Origin: Streptomyces sp. TLI_105
Lineage (GTDB): Bacteria; Actinomycetota; Actinomycetes; Streptomycetales; Streptomycetaceae
Assembly: GCF_900105415.1 (NCBI RefSeq)
Contig: NZ_FNSM01000001.1
Location: forward strand, 2,108,001-2,172,000
Length of the DNA stretch: 64,000 nucleotides
Direction: 5' to 3'
Part shown: in pieces, positions 1 to 8,675 of the stretch
Layout: each line of letters starts with the position of its first letter
How positions within the stretch are numbered: position 1 is the stretch's first letter
Notes under the pieces: generated by a model
The model's database searches: none
What the model was told of the DNA's origin: nothing
The model's input: only the letters and a program-made list of their open reading frames with translations
Translations under genes and position numbers: made by a program

Positions 1-1203
1 CACGACCGGCCGGGGCACGCCCGGGGCGGCGGAGAACCATGCGGCGACGATCAGCAGGCCGCACAGGACGAAGGCCTGACGGTACGGAATGCCGTTGGGC
101 GAGGCGCCCGCGTGCCACAGCAGATGCGTGGGCTCCCACTGGAGGGAGAGCGTCACCAGGACGATCGCGGCCGTCCAGGCCGCCCGGACGCGCGGGGCGA
201 CGGCCCGGTTGAAGGGCAGCGTCAGCGCGAGCGCGAGGGCGGGCGTGCCGATGAAGAGGGCGGGGCTGCCGACGCTCGCGGTGGCGGGCAGGAACCGGGC
301 GAGGACGTCCGTCCAGGGGGCCGGCGCGAAGACGGTCTCGGGGGTGGGGTCGGCGACCTTCGTGGCGAGGAAGACGACCATGACGAGCGGCGCGGCGAGC
401 CCGATGCCGATGAGGACGCTCCGGGCGGCGCGCAGCGCCCCGGCGAGGCGCTGCCGGGCACCGGCGGTCTCCTCGGCGGTGAGGAGGCGGACGGCGAGGA
501 CGACGGCGGCGCCGAGCGTCGCCATGTACGCGGTGTAGAAGTTGGCGATCCAGGCCAGGGCCACGACGAGGGGGCCGAGGACGGGACGGCGGCCGGTACG
601 GGCCCCTTCGCCGACCAGGCAGAGCAGGGGGAAGGCGACGAGCCCGTCGAGCCACATCGGGACGGTGGCGCCGTGGTCGAGGGTCCAGCCGGAGAGGGCG
701 TACGCGGTGCCGAGCACGGCGGCGACCGGCCACGGGCCGGGGCGCAGCCGCGGGAGCAGCAGCGCCATCGCGGCCGCCGCCGCGGCGATCTTGGTGGCGG
801 TGACGACGTACAGCGCGAGTTCGACGCGGTCCGCCGGGAAGAGCACCACCAGCAGGTCGAAGGGGCTGCTCAGATACGTGCCGATGTCGCCGAGGAAGTT
901 GGAGCCGAAGCCGGAGTTCCAGTTGAGGAAGGCGTCGCCGTGCGTCTCGCCGAGCAGGAAGGACCGCCAGTAGGCGTGGAACGGCAGGTACTGCTGGCCG
1001 AGGTCGACGGTGTTCCGGGTCACCGGGCCGAAGGGGTACGTGCGGGAGAGCCGGGTGGCGAGGCAGAACAGCACCGCGGTGAGCAGGGCGGCGGCGGCCG
1101 GGGCCCGCAGGGCGGCCCGTCGCCGGTCCTCGCCGCGGTGCCGCTCCGTCTCGTCGCGTACGGTCTCGTCCTCGGCGCAGACGGCCTCGACGGCGGGTGG
1201 CAC
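1..1203 (-). CDS. YfhO-family integral membrane protein, 3' end beyond window
   Basis: The frame stays open to base 1, so the C-terminus lies outside the window (401 codons present). It begins at a GTG at 1203 preceded, at about 4 bases, by GGAGG. After a short charged, Ala-rich N-terminus and one hydrophobic helix comes a segment reading NTVDLGQQYLPFHAYWRSFL, then WNSGFGSNFLGD and YLSSPFDLLVVLFP. This pattern (a D-x-x-Q-Q-Y luminal loop, then WNxGxGxNF and SPFxxL) is typical of the YfhO family of multi-pass GT-C-fold proteins that glycosylate cell-wall polymers using lipid-linked sugars. The rest is a series of hydrophobic helices. The substrate cannot be read from sequence. Family assignment is secure; the exact role is inference. 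Confidence 0.8.
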   Translation of the reverse strand, partial: MPPAVEAVCAEDETVRDETERHRGEDRRRAALRAPAAAALLTAVLFCLATRLSRTYPFGPVTRNTVDLGQQYLPFHAYWRSFLLGETHGDAFLNWNSGFGSNFLGDIGTYLSSPFDLLVVLFPADRVELALYVVTATKIAAAAAAMALLLPRLRPGPWPVAAVLGTAYALSGWTLDHGATVPMWLDGLVAFPLLCLVGEGARTGRRPVLGPLVVALAWIANFYTAYMATLGAAVVLAVRLLTAEETAGARQRLAGALRAARSVLIGIGLAAPLVMVVFLATKVADPTPETVFAPAPWTDVLARFLPATASVGSPALFIGTPALALALTLPFNRAVAPRVRAAWTAAIVLVTLSLQWEPTHLLWHAGASPNGIPYRQAFVLCGLLIVAAWFSAAPGVPRPVV

Positions 1204-1374
1204 ACGTCCTCCAGGGGGCGCACGGTACGGAGAGGCCCGGAGGGGTCGTCACGGGCCGACCGCCATTACCGCCGAGGCGGACGACCCGCAACCGAGCAGC
1301 AGGCGCTCTTCAGGCGCCCCCCGGGTGAACTCCGGGTGCCGGCGGCGCAGTCGGACCCGATGGAGCCGCCCTCC

Positions 1375-1459
1375 GAACCCGAAGGTGCCGATGGATCCGA
1401 AGGACCCGAAGGCGCTGATGGATCCGAAGGGCCCGAAGGGCCCGAAGGGCCCGAAGGTG
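1375..1459. repeat. Short GC-rich tandem repeat in a 300-bp intergenic gap
   Basis: The only notable content of the gap 1204-1503, between two minus-strand genes, is a repeat built from a 9-base step of the type GAAGGGCCC. The steps are grouped into two copies of a longer unit (about 27 bases) that begins GATGGATCCGAAGG. The last part is three near-identical GAAGGGCCC steps. I see no convincing gene or hairpin terminator here. The array probably varies in copy number between strains. Confidence 0.6.
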
Positions 1460-1503
1460 TCGTCCTCCGGGCGTCGGTCGAACCCGACCGAGCCGCCCCC
1501 GCG

Positions 1504-2121
1504 TCACCCCACGGGTGCCGGGGCGACGAGCTCGTCGACCGTGCGGGCCACCGTGCCGAACAGGTCCCGGACCGTCGTGAGGCTCGCGGCCTGGAGGGCT
1601 TCCGCCGGCAGGGCGGTGCCGTCCGGCGCCTCCAGGGGACGGGTCGCGGTGGCCTCGGCGACCACGGTCGGCCGGTAGCCGAGGTTGAAGGCGCCCTGGG
1701 CGGTGAAGAGGACGCACATGTGGGTCATGAAGCCGGCGATGACCAGGTCGCCGCTCACGCCGAGCTCCTTGAGGGTCTCCTCCAGGTCCGTGGCGTGGAA
1801 GGCGTTGGGGAACTGCTTGACGACGACCTTCTCGCCCTCGGCCGGGGCCACTTCGTCGCTGATCGAGCCGATCTCGGCCCGGATGTCGTACGGAGTGCCC
1901 TCACCGCCGTCGTTGACGACGTGGACGACCGGGGCGCCCGCCGCGCGGGCGGCGGCGAGCAGCCGGGCGCCGGCGGCCACGGCCTCCTCGGCACCGTCGA
2001 GCCGCATGACGCCGGTCCGGTAGGTGTTCTGGAAGTCGATCATGATCAGCGCCGACTCCCCCAGTCGCGGCAGCTCCTGGGGCAGGCCGATCACATCGCG
2101 CAGGGTGGTGGACACGGTCAT
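1504..2121 (-). CDS. Isochorismatase-like cysteine hydrolase
   Basis: A 205-residue protein from the ATG at 2121, preceded by AAGGAA; an upstream in-frame start lacks such a site. The fold signature of the isochorismatase/nicotinamidase superfamily is clear. An early ALIMIDFQNTY carries the catalytic Asp, VVKQFPNAF has the Lys region, and AGFMTHMCVLFTAQGAFNLGY carries the nucleophilic Cys. Members hydrolyse small amides or vinyl ethers; the substrate here is unknown. The gene is divergent from a TetR-family regulator, with an inverted repeat between them, so it is probably that repressor's target. The cytoplasmic location is inferred from the lack of a signal peptide. Confidence 0.85.
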   Translation of the reverse strand: MTVSTTLRDVIGLPQELPRLGESALIMIDFQNTYRTGVMRLDGAEEAVAAGARLLAAARAAGAPVVHVVNDGGEGTPYDIRAEIGSISDEVAPAEGEKVVVKQFPNAFHATDLEETLKELGVSGDLVIAGFMTHMCVLFTAQGAFNLGYRPTVVAEATATRPLEAPDGTALPAEALQAASLTTVRDLFGTVARTVDELVAPAPVG

Positions 2122-2185
2122 GGCGGTTCCTTTCGTCGCGAACGGCGGGACGGCGCGGGTGCGCCGCCCCCAGGCATGTTTCACA

Positions 2186-2206
2186 CGCTAACACAGTTCG
2201 TTAGCG
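2186..2206. promoter_or_regulatory. Candidate TetR operator between the hydrolase and tetR genes
   Basis: A perfect 7-base inverted repeat, CGCTAAC-N7-GTTAGCG, lies in the divergent promoter region (2122-2299). A related half-site, GTTAGCG, recurs at 2275-2281, within a TGTTAGCGCTGTTATC stretch just upstream of the regulator's start at 2300. Placement between a TetR gene and its divergent neighbour is the classical arrangement for an autoregulated operator. Binding itself is inference. Confidence 0.65.
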
Positions 2207-2299
2207 TCGATAACGTCAGCGGGAGCAGTGCTACGGGCAGGCCCTCCTGACGTGGGATCCACCCAGGTCCGCCGTGTTAGCGCTGTTATCGTGGGAGCC

Positions 2300-2989
2300 A
2301 TGTCGACGGCACGAGAGCGCATCCTGGAAGCCACCGAGGAACTGCTCGCCACCAAGGACGCGCTGGCCATCTCGACCCGGGCCATCTGCGACCGGGCGAA
2401 GGTGGGCATGCCCGAGATCTACCGCCAGTTCGGCGACAAGCAGGGGTTGCTCACGGCGGTCGCCGACATCGGCTTCGAGCGCTTCCTCGCCGGGAAACGA
2501 CGCAATCCGCTCACCGAGGACCCGGTGGCGGACCTGAGCACGGCCTGGGACAGCCACGTCGCGTTCGCGCTGGGCAACCCGTACCTCTACCGCCTGATGT
2601 TCACGCCGACGGGCGACGCCAAGCCGCAGGCCATCACGGAGGCGCAGGCGATCCTCCTGAAGGCCGTGGAGCGCTGCCGCGACGCCGGGCGCCTGCGCAT
2701 GAGCCCCGAGCTGGCCGGCCAGTCGATCCTCTCCGCCAACGTGGGCGTCTGCATGATGGCGCTGTCCTTCCCCGAGCTGTTCGGGGACCTCGCCATCTCG
2801 TACGCGGTCCGGGACGCCGTCATCGGGAAGGTCACCGGCGACGAGCGCGAGGACACCCGGCTCGGCTCCGCGACCGTCCTCGCGCAGGCGCTGGTCGGCA
2901 CCCTGACGGGGGCGGCGCCGGTGAGCGCGGCGGACCTCGAACGGCTGACGCGCGCGCGGCGGACACCGGACGCGCCCCCGGAGGCGTGA
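2300..2989 (+). CDS. TetR/AcrR-family transcriptional regulator
   Basis: A 229-residue protein starting at the ATG after GTGGGAG. The N-terminus (MSTARERILEATEELLA) and the helix-turn-helix around residues 25-50 (ISTRAICDRAKVGMPEIYRQ, then FGDKQGLL) are typical of TetR repressors. The C-terminal ligand-binding half, with GNPYLYRLMFTP, resembles the WHG-type TetR subfamily. It is divergent from the cysteine hydrolase and probably represses it and itself through the inverted repeats between the two genes. The ligand is unknown. Confidence 0.9.
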   Translation: MSTARERILEATEELLATKDALAISTRAICDRAKVGMPEIYRQFGDKQGLLTAVADIGFERFLAGKRRNPLTEDPVADLSTAWDSHVAFALGNPYLYRLMFTPTGDAKPQAITEAQAILLKAVERCRDAGRLRMSPELAGQSILSANVGVCMMALSFPELFGDLAISYAVRDAVIGKVTGDEREDTRLGSATVLAQALVGTLTGAAPVSAADLERLTRARRTPDAPPEA

Positions 2990-3081
2990 CCTCCGGCCGT
3001 ACTCCCCGCTCCCCCGTCCGCCCTCGGTGATGCGGGAGTTCATTTCCCCCTTTGGTCACCTGGAAGCAAGACCCGGCCGGA

Positions 3082-3087
3082 TAGAAT
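3082..3087 (+). promoter_or_regulatory. Possible -10 hexamer for the kinase operon
   Basis: TAGAAT matches the preferred Streptomyces vegetative -10 box and lies 21 bases before the proposed TTG start. No good -35 element is seen at 16-19 bases upstream, so this is weak. If transcription starts just downstream, the more distal GTG/ATG codons at 3027/3030 would be excluded as starts. Confidence 0.3.
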
Positions 3088-3107
3088 CCCGCCGCGGGGG
3101 TGACGGT

Positions 3108-5405
3108 TTGGAAGAGTGGACTTCGGCAGCCGATGTGACGCGTCGTGACGACGCCGGTTCCGGCGAAGGAGTGCCCGACGCCGCCGTGACGCTTCGTGAC
3201 GGCGGCGGAGAGTCCGGAGCCCTGCTGCGATTACCCTCGGCGCTGGCCGAACGGTTCACGGTGGTCCGGGAGTTACCGCACCAGGGCCGCGAGGCGGATG
3301 TGCTGCTCGTCCGCGACGCCGCGGGGGACGAGTTCGTCGCGAAGGTGTACCGCCGCGGGGTCCGGGTCGCGCCGGAGGTCTGGGAGCGCTTGCAGGGGCT
3401 GGAGAGCAGCCATGTGGCGCGCGTGATCGAGACGGGCTTCTCGGACGGGCGCGACTTCGAGGTCTCGGAGTACCTCTCCGGAGGGTCGCTGGAGGACCTG
3501 GTCGGGGCCGGGACCCCGGTGTCACCGGACGTCCTGTCCGATGTCGTCTCCCAGTTGGCGGCGGCGGTGGCCCATCTGCACGGCGCGGGGATCGTTCACG
3601 GCGATCTGAAGCCGTCGAACGTGCTCCTCCGCCGCAGGGAGCCGCTGGAGTTGGCGTTGGCCGACTTCGGCGTGAGCAAATCACTGGACGCGACGTCCCG
3701 GTTCACACAGCGCGTGTTCGGGACGCTGGCGTACGCGGCCCCGGAGTACGTGTTCGGCGCGGAGGTCTCCGGCTCTCAGGACTGGTGGGCCGTAGGGGTG
3801 ATCGCCCGGCAACTGGCCACCGGTCGCGCGCCGTTCGAGGGCTTGTCGGAGCAGGCCGTACGGCATCATCTGGCGACGCGGCCGGTCGACGTGTCGGACG
3901 TGCCGGACGAGCGGGTGCGGCTGCTGTGCGGCGGGCTGCTGGTCCGGGACCCGGGGCGCCGGTGGGGTGCTTCCGAGGTCCGCGGGTGGATCGGGGGCGA
4001 GACCCCGGATGTGCCGGAGGAGCCACCCCCTCCCGGCGTTCGGCCGGCGAGCACCACCGGCCGCAGGCCCCTGCAGTTCAAGGGCGTGAAGTACACGGAG
4101 AAGGCGGCACTGGCCCGGGCCCTGGCAGCGGACTGGGAGACCGCCGCGCGCCGGTTCTTCGTCTCCATGGGAGACCGGGACGACCCCAGCCAGGGCTGGC
4201 GTCAACTGCGCAACTGGCTGGCGCAGTTCGAGGATCCCGAGTACGACGACCTCGAAGACCTGGTGGACCTGATCGACGTCCACCTCCCCGGAGCCGACGC
4301 CCCGGACGCCAAGATGCTGCGGCTGCTGCACTGGCTCGACCCGACGATGCCGCCCGTCTACCGCGGCAGGCGCATGCTTCCCGAGGATCTGCTCGCACTC
4401 GCCGAGCAGGCCTCGTCCCCCCGTGACGACGCCGACCGCCGGACCGCGCGCGAGCTCGTCGACGAGCTGTACACGGGAGACCTGGTCGCCGCCCTCGCGA
4501 CGTTCGGCGAGGGTGCCGGGCAGCTCGCCGACGTCGACCGGCGGTGGCGCGACCTGAACGCCCGGTGGGACGAGCTGCGGAAGTCGACCGCGCTGCCGAC
4601 CAGGGTCCGGAGAGAACTCGTGGACTCCGAGATCCGGGTGGAGGCACTGGCCGTCGCGGTGGCCCCGGACTGGGCACGGGCGCTGCGACAGCGGATCGAA
4701 TCCGCCGCGGCGTCCGTCCGGGGCAGGACCGGCTGGTTCGACGCGCTGCTGGCCGACGGCGGGGACCCCGTCCGCCATCTGGCGGCCACCCGCGCCCTGC
4801 CGGCCGCCGTCGCCGAGGCCCGCCGTCTGGAGGAGCTGCGCCGCGCTCACGCGGCCGCGGAGACGGCCCACCGGCACGAGTGGCGGGATTCCGAGGAGCA
4901 CCGGCGGTCCGGCACCGGAGAGGCCGTGCTGCGCGCCCTCGGCGGAGCGGCCCTGCTGTTCGCCCTGCCGGTCGGTCTTCCGCTGATCCTGGGGACCCTG
5001 ATCGGCGAGGGGGAGTTCCTGGGACGGTTCGTCCCCGCCGCGACGGTGACCTGCGGGATTCCGCTCGCCTGCGAGCTGGCGCTGGCGGCGAGGCTCGGAG
5101 GGGACTACCACCCGGGATGGTCCCTCCGGTCCCGCCTCGCCGGCCTCCGCCGCCGGCTGCCCGACCGGCAGGGAGCACTGGCGACGCAGCTGCAACCCCT
5201 GCGGAAGAGCACGATCGCCTGCGGCGGGGGCTGCCTCCTCTACGTGGCGCTCGGCACCGCGATCTGGGCGATCGTCACGCTGCGGGCATGGTCACCGATC
5301 CCCCTTCTGGTCGGGGCGGGGTACGGGATCTGGACGTTCGCCCGGTACCGGGATTGGCACACGACACACCAGTCACAGCGGACACAGGTTCTGGGGGAGC
5401 GATGA
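3108..5405 (+). CDS. Membrane-anchored Ser/Thr protein kinase (first gene of a five-gene operon)
   Basis: The kinase core lies in the first half. It has an atypical glycine loop (QGREADVLLV), the ATP-binding Lys in FVAKVY, the catalytic loop HGDLKPSNVLL, DFG and AAPE. All key Hanks-type residues are present, so activity is expected. A middle region of about 250 residues without a known domain follows, then two pairs of hydrophobic helices near the C-terminus (around 4920-5110 and 5210-5340), which should anchor it in the membrane. I chose the TTG at 3108 because GGGGGTGA stands just before it; GTG 3027 and ATG 3030 are in frame but have no ribosome-binding site. Two TTA codons (3231 and 3273) near the start suggest bldA dependence. 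The stop overlaps the next start as ATGA. A partner FHA protein encoded in the same operon suggests phosphothreonine signalling. Confidence 0.85.
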   Translation: MEEWTSAADVTRRDDAGSGEGVPDAAVTLRDGGGESGALLRLPSALAERFTVVRELPHQGREADVLLVRDAAGDEFVAKVYRRGVRVAPEVWERLQGLESSHVARVIETGFSDGRDFEVSEYLSGGSLEDLVGAGTPVSPDVLSDVVSQLAAAVAHLHGAGIVHGDLKPSNVLLRRREPLELALADFGVSKSLDATSRFTQRVFGTLAYAAPEYVFGAEVSGSQDWWAVGVIARQLATGRAPFEGLSEQAVRHHLATRPVDVSDVPDERVRLLCGGLLVRDPGRRWGASEVRGWIGGETPDVPEEPPPPGVRPASTTGRRPLQFKGVKYTEKAALARALAADWETAARRFFVSMGDRDDPSQGWRQLRNWLAQFEDPEYDDLEDLVDLIDVHLPGADAPDAKMLRLLHWLDPTMPPVYRGRRMLPEDLLALAEQASSPRDDADRRTARELVDELYTGDLVAALATFGEGAGQLADVDRRWRDLNARWDELRKSTALPTRVRRELVDSEIRVEALAVAVAPDWARALRQRIESAAASVRGRTGWFDALLADGGDPVRHLAATRALPAAVAEARRLEELRRAHAAAETAHRHEWRDSEEHRRSGTGEAVLRALGGAALLFALPVGLPLILGTLIGEGEFLGRFVPAATVTCGIPLACELALAARLGGDYHPGWSLRSRLAGLRRRLPDRQGALATQLQPLRKSTIACGGGCLLYVALGTAIWAIVTLRAWSPIPLLVGAGYGIWTFARYRDWHTTHQSQRTQVLGER

Positions 5406-6721
5406 GCGGGCCCAAATGCACGACGTACCAGCTCGACCAGTCCTTCACCGCCGCCGAGTTGCGCGCGGCCGCGCGCGACGCCGCGGTGCGCGAGGCCACC
5501 CGGCGCCGTCAGGAGGCCGCCCGCGAGGCGGCCCTCCTGGCCGCGGCCGCCCGGGACGCGGCCGTGCGCGGGGTGAAGACGCGCAACGCGCGGATCGCGG
5601 CGCTCTCCCTGGCCCGGGAGGACCTCGGGAAGCAGTACGGGGCCGCCCTCTCCGTACGCGTCCCCGAACCGCTCCTCCTCGGGACGCTCGGGACGCCGTC
5701 CACGTCCGAGCTGGAATCCTGGTGCGCCGAGACCGACGGCACGCTGGCCACCGCGGAGCGGGAACTGCGGGAACAGACCGCTCGCGCCCTCGCGACGGAA
5801 CTGTTCGCCGACATGAGCGGCCACACCGCGGGGCGCCGCCCGGTCGATGCCGCCGAGTTGTTCGCGGACCGCTCGGAGGCCTCCCCCGCGGAGCCCTCCG
5901 ACGCCGGCGTCCCCCGGGACGGGGACGAAGCCGCGCGCGAGGATGTCGGACGGGCCCTGACCCGGGTCCTCTCGCGCCTCCTTCCCGACTGCGGCGAGGA
6001 CCGTCGCGCGGATGCCCGGGCGGCCGCGTCGAGGGTGGCCGGGGCGGCCACCCTCGACGAGGCACGCACCTGGCTGACCGAGACGAGGCTCCGGGTCCAG
6101 CGTGCCAACGCGGCCGCGGAGGCCGCGCGGCACGAGGCCGGCGAAGCGATCGAGCTCCTCCACGATTTGGAGGACTTCGAGAGCACCGGGGAGACGGACG
6201 TGGACTCCGTACGGGCTCTGCTCACGGAGGTCGTCTCCGGCCACCGTACGCTCGACGAGTCGCTGCGCCGGCGGGCGGCCGACTGCCGGGCCGCGGCCCA
6301 AGCGGAGGCCGAGCAGCGGTACGTGGTCAACACGGTGACCGACGCCCTCGTCGACCTCGGCTACCACGTCGGCGAAGGGTTCGAGACGCTCACCGTCGCC
6401 GACGGCGCCCTGCGCCTGTCACGGAGCGAATGGCCCGAGCACGCGGTCAACCTGGCCATCGACCGGCAGGGTGGTCAGATGCGTACCGCCGTGGTGCGCA
6501 CCGCCGCCGGACGCGGCGACGACGACGCGCACCTCGACGTCGAACGCGAGGAGCAGTGGTGCCGGGACTTCCACGAACTGCGCGACCGCCTCGCCCGGGC
6601 GGGGCTGAGGACGGACGTCCAGGTCGCGGTTCCGCCCGGACAGGTTCCCGTGCCCCTGGTGGTCGCCCCGACCGCGCCGGGCCCGCGGGCCCGGCCCGGG
6701 CACCGGGAGCGCGAGCGGTGA
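5402..6721 (+). CDS. Helical operon protein of unknown function
   Basis: 439 residues, starting by ATGA overlap with the kinase stop. I do not recognise a named family. The first 70 residues are an Ala/Arg-rich amphipathic helix (AAELRAAARDAAVREATRRR), probably a coiled coil. The central part (about 90-300) is also helical and acidic, with spaced Ala-rich segments. The C-terminal 130 residues look like a small alpha/beta domain: RYVVNTVTDALVDLGYHVGE, EGFETLTVADGALRLSRSEW, and EEQWCRDFHELRDRLARAGL. The last 25 residues are Pro/Arg-rich. No transmembrane helix is seen. Its fixed place between kinase and ATPase suggests a structural or adaptor subunit and possibly a kinase substrate; this is inference. 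Confidence 0.7.
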   Translation: MSGPKCTTYQLDQSFTAAELRAAARDAAVREATRRRQEAAREAALLAAAARDAAVRGVKTRNARIAALSLAREDLGKQYGAALSVRVPEPLLLGTLGTPSTSELESWCAETDGTLATAERELREQTARALATELFADMSGHTAGRRPVDAAELFADRSEASPAEPSDAGVPRDGDEAAREDVGRALTRVLSRLLPDCGEDRRADARAAASRVAGAATLDEARTWLTETRLRVQRANAAAEAARHEAGEAIELLHDLEDFESTGETDVDSVRALLTEVVSGHRTLDESLRRRAADCRAAAQAEAEQRYVVNTVTDALVDLGYHVGEGFETLTVADGALRLSRSEWPEHAVNLAIDRQGGQMRTAVVRTAAGRGDDDAHLDVEREEQWCRDFHELRDRLARAGLRTDVQVAVPPGQVPVPLVVAPTAPGPRARPGHRERER

Positions 6722-6779
6722 CCCGCCCGTAGGGACGACAGGTTCCGGACCATGAGCCGGCGACAGGAGGAGGGGATCT

Positions 6780-8675
6780 TTGTCCGCCGAGGGCACGCGC
6801 GCACCCGGGAGCGTCCCGCCGATCGCGGGGCCGCCGTTCATCAGGGAGTTCGAGGCGACTCTGCCCGTCCACTCGCAGTTCGTGCTGTGGGGGAACCGCC
6901 ATGACAGCTTCCTCGTCCGGGAGCCGGACGGCGCACGACCCCGTCTGCTGTCCTTGCCGGACCTGCTCTGGGAGACGCTCCGCACGAGCGGCTACGCGTG
7001 CCTGCTCGTGCACGACCCCGTGGACGGTCTCAGGGTGCACCTGCCGGCCACCGCCACGGCCGAGGAGACCGAGCAGGCGGAGGCGGCCGCGGCCCGGCTG
7101 CTCCCTCGGCTTCCGCGGCCGGGGACGCTCCCCTCGCTGGAGACGCTGCGCACGCTGATGGCCGAACTGGCCCGCCCCGCACTGCGGATCCGGGCGGCGC
7201 TGGCGCTCGACGACGCCTCCCGCATCGCGCGCGGCGCGACGGAGATGGAGCCGAACGAGCGGGACTTCTTCAGGTTCTGTGCCCGGCTCTCCCGGCTCGC
7301 CGTCCCGGTGGGCGCGCCGGACGGCCGTACGACCCCGCTGTACAACCCTGTGATCTGGCTGGCGGACCGGGAGGGCGATCTGCCGGCCTGGCTCACCTCG
7401 GGCAACGACCAGATCCGGTCCATCGGGTTGCCGGTCCCGGACCTGGGCGACCGTCAGACCACCGCGCACCTGCTGATGAAGCTCTTCGGCGTCACGGACC
7501 TCGACGCGGACGGGCGGGCTGCCGAGGCGTGCGACGCGTTCGCGGCCCAGACGGACGGGCTCACCCTGCAGGCGATGATCGAGGTCACCCGGCTGGCCCG
7601 GGACCGCGGCCTGACGATGACGGAGCTTCCGGACGCGATCCGCGTCTACAAGCTCGGCGTCATGGACAACCCCTGGAAGCGGGAGTACCTCCGCAAGCGG
7701 GTCACGGACGGCCAGCATTCGATCCCGCGGCGCGTCGTCGGACAGCCGCAGGCCGTGACCAAGACCCTCGACATCCTGAAGCGGGCGGCCCTCGGGCTGT
7801 CCGGAGCGCAGCAGTCCAGGTCCTCGGCCCGGCCGCGTGGCGTGCTGTTCTTCGCCGGCCCCACGGGCGTGGGCAAGACGGAACTGGCCAAGGCCGTCTC
7901 GTCGTTGATCTTCGCGGACGAGTCCGCCTATCTGCGCTTCGACATGAGCGAGTTCTCCTCGGAGCACGCCGGAGACCGGCTGATCGGGGCGCCGCCGGGA
8001 TACGTCGGGTTCGAGGCGGGCGGCGAACTGACCAACGCCGTGCGCCGACAGCCGTTCAGGGTGATCCTCTTCGACGAGATCGAGAAGGCGCACCCGCGGA
8101 TCCTGGACAAGTTCCTGCAGATCCTCGAGGACGGCCGGCTGACGGACGGGCGCGGTTCGACGGTGCACTTCTCCGAGTCCGTCCTCGTGTTCACCTCCAA
8201 CCTCGGCATGAGCGTGGAGGACGGCGGTGGGCGGCTCGTGCCCCATGTCCATCCCGGCATGCCGTACGAGGAGATCGAGGAGCGCGTGAAGGCGGCGATC
8301 AGCGACCACTTCACCCGGGTCCTCGGCCGGCCGGAGCTGCTCAACCGCTTCGGGGACAACATCGTGGTCTTCGACTTCATCGGCCCCGAGGCGGCCGCCC
8401 GCATCTTCGACCTCCAGCTCGACAACATCGTCTCCAGGGTCCACGAGGAGCAGGGCATCGTCCTGGACGTGGCCCCCGAGGCCCGGGCCGCCCTGCGGAA
8501 GCGCTGCACCGGCAACCCGCACATGGGCGGCCGGGGCATCGGCACGGCCCTGGAATCGCAGTTCGTCAATCCCCTCGCCCGGGCCCTGTTCGACCGCGAT
8601 CCGGCAGCGGGTGCGCACGTCCGGGTGACCGGTCTGCGGCGCGAGGGCGACATCGTCTCCGTGGAGCTGGCATGA
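6780..8675 (+). CDS. Clp-type AAA+ ATPase with a degenerate first AAA module
   Basis: 631 residues from the TTG at 6780, which follows a strong AGGAGGAGGGG. The C-terminal half is a complete ClpA/ClpB D2-type module. It has Walker A GPTGVGKTE near residue 360, RFDMSEF, the substrate-loop motif GAPPGYVGFEAGGELT, Walker B VILFDEIEKAH near 430, the sensor-1 motif VFTSNLG, and a Clp D2-small lid with an arginine-finger region (GRPELLNRFGDNIVVF). The N-terminal 330 residues lack Walker motifs but read like a dead AAA module (VLWGNRHDSF, then NPVIWLADREGDLPAWLTSG, then VPDLGDRQT). No ClpP-binding IGF/IGL loop is obvious. It probably remodels or unfolds a protein target of this operon. It ends by ATGA overlap with the radical SAM gene. 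Confidence 0.85.
   Translation: MSAEGTRAPGSVPPIAGPPFIREFEATLPVHSQFVLWGNRHDSFLVREPDGARPRLLSLPDLLWETLRTSGYACLLVHDPVDGLRVHLPATATAEETEQAEAAAARLLPRLPRPGTLPSLETLRTLMAELARPALRIRAALALDDASRIARGATEMEPNERDFFRFCARLSRLAVPVGAPDGRTTPLYNPVIWLADREGDLPAWLTSGNDQIRSIGLPVPDLGDRQTTAHLLMKLFGVTDLDADGRAAEACDAFAAQTDGLTLQAMIEVTRLARDRGLTMTELPDAIRVYKLGVMDNPWKREYLRKRVTDGQHSIPRRVVGQPQAVTKTLDILKRAALGLSGAQQSRSSARPRGVLFFAGPTGVGKTELAKAVSSLIFADESAYLRFDMSEFSSEHAGDRLIGAPPGYVGFEAGGELTNAVRRQPFRVILFDEIEKAHPRILDKFLQILEDGRLTDGRGSTVHFSESVLVFTSNLGMSVEDGGGRLVPHVHPGMPYEEIEERVKAAISDHFTRVLGRPELLNRFGDNIVVFDFIGPEAAARIFDLQLDNIVSRVHEEQGIVLDVAPEARAALRKRCTGNPHMGGRGIGTALESQFVNPLARALFDRDPAAGAHVRVTGLRREGDIVSVELA

Noticed and set aside
112..2250. Very long open frame on the plus strand (about 700 codons)
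   Set aside because: It runs antisense to the YfhO-like and cysteine hydrolase genes; its product is low-complexity Gly/Glu/Arg-rich sequence typical of a shadow frame in high-GC DNA.
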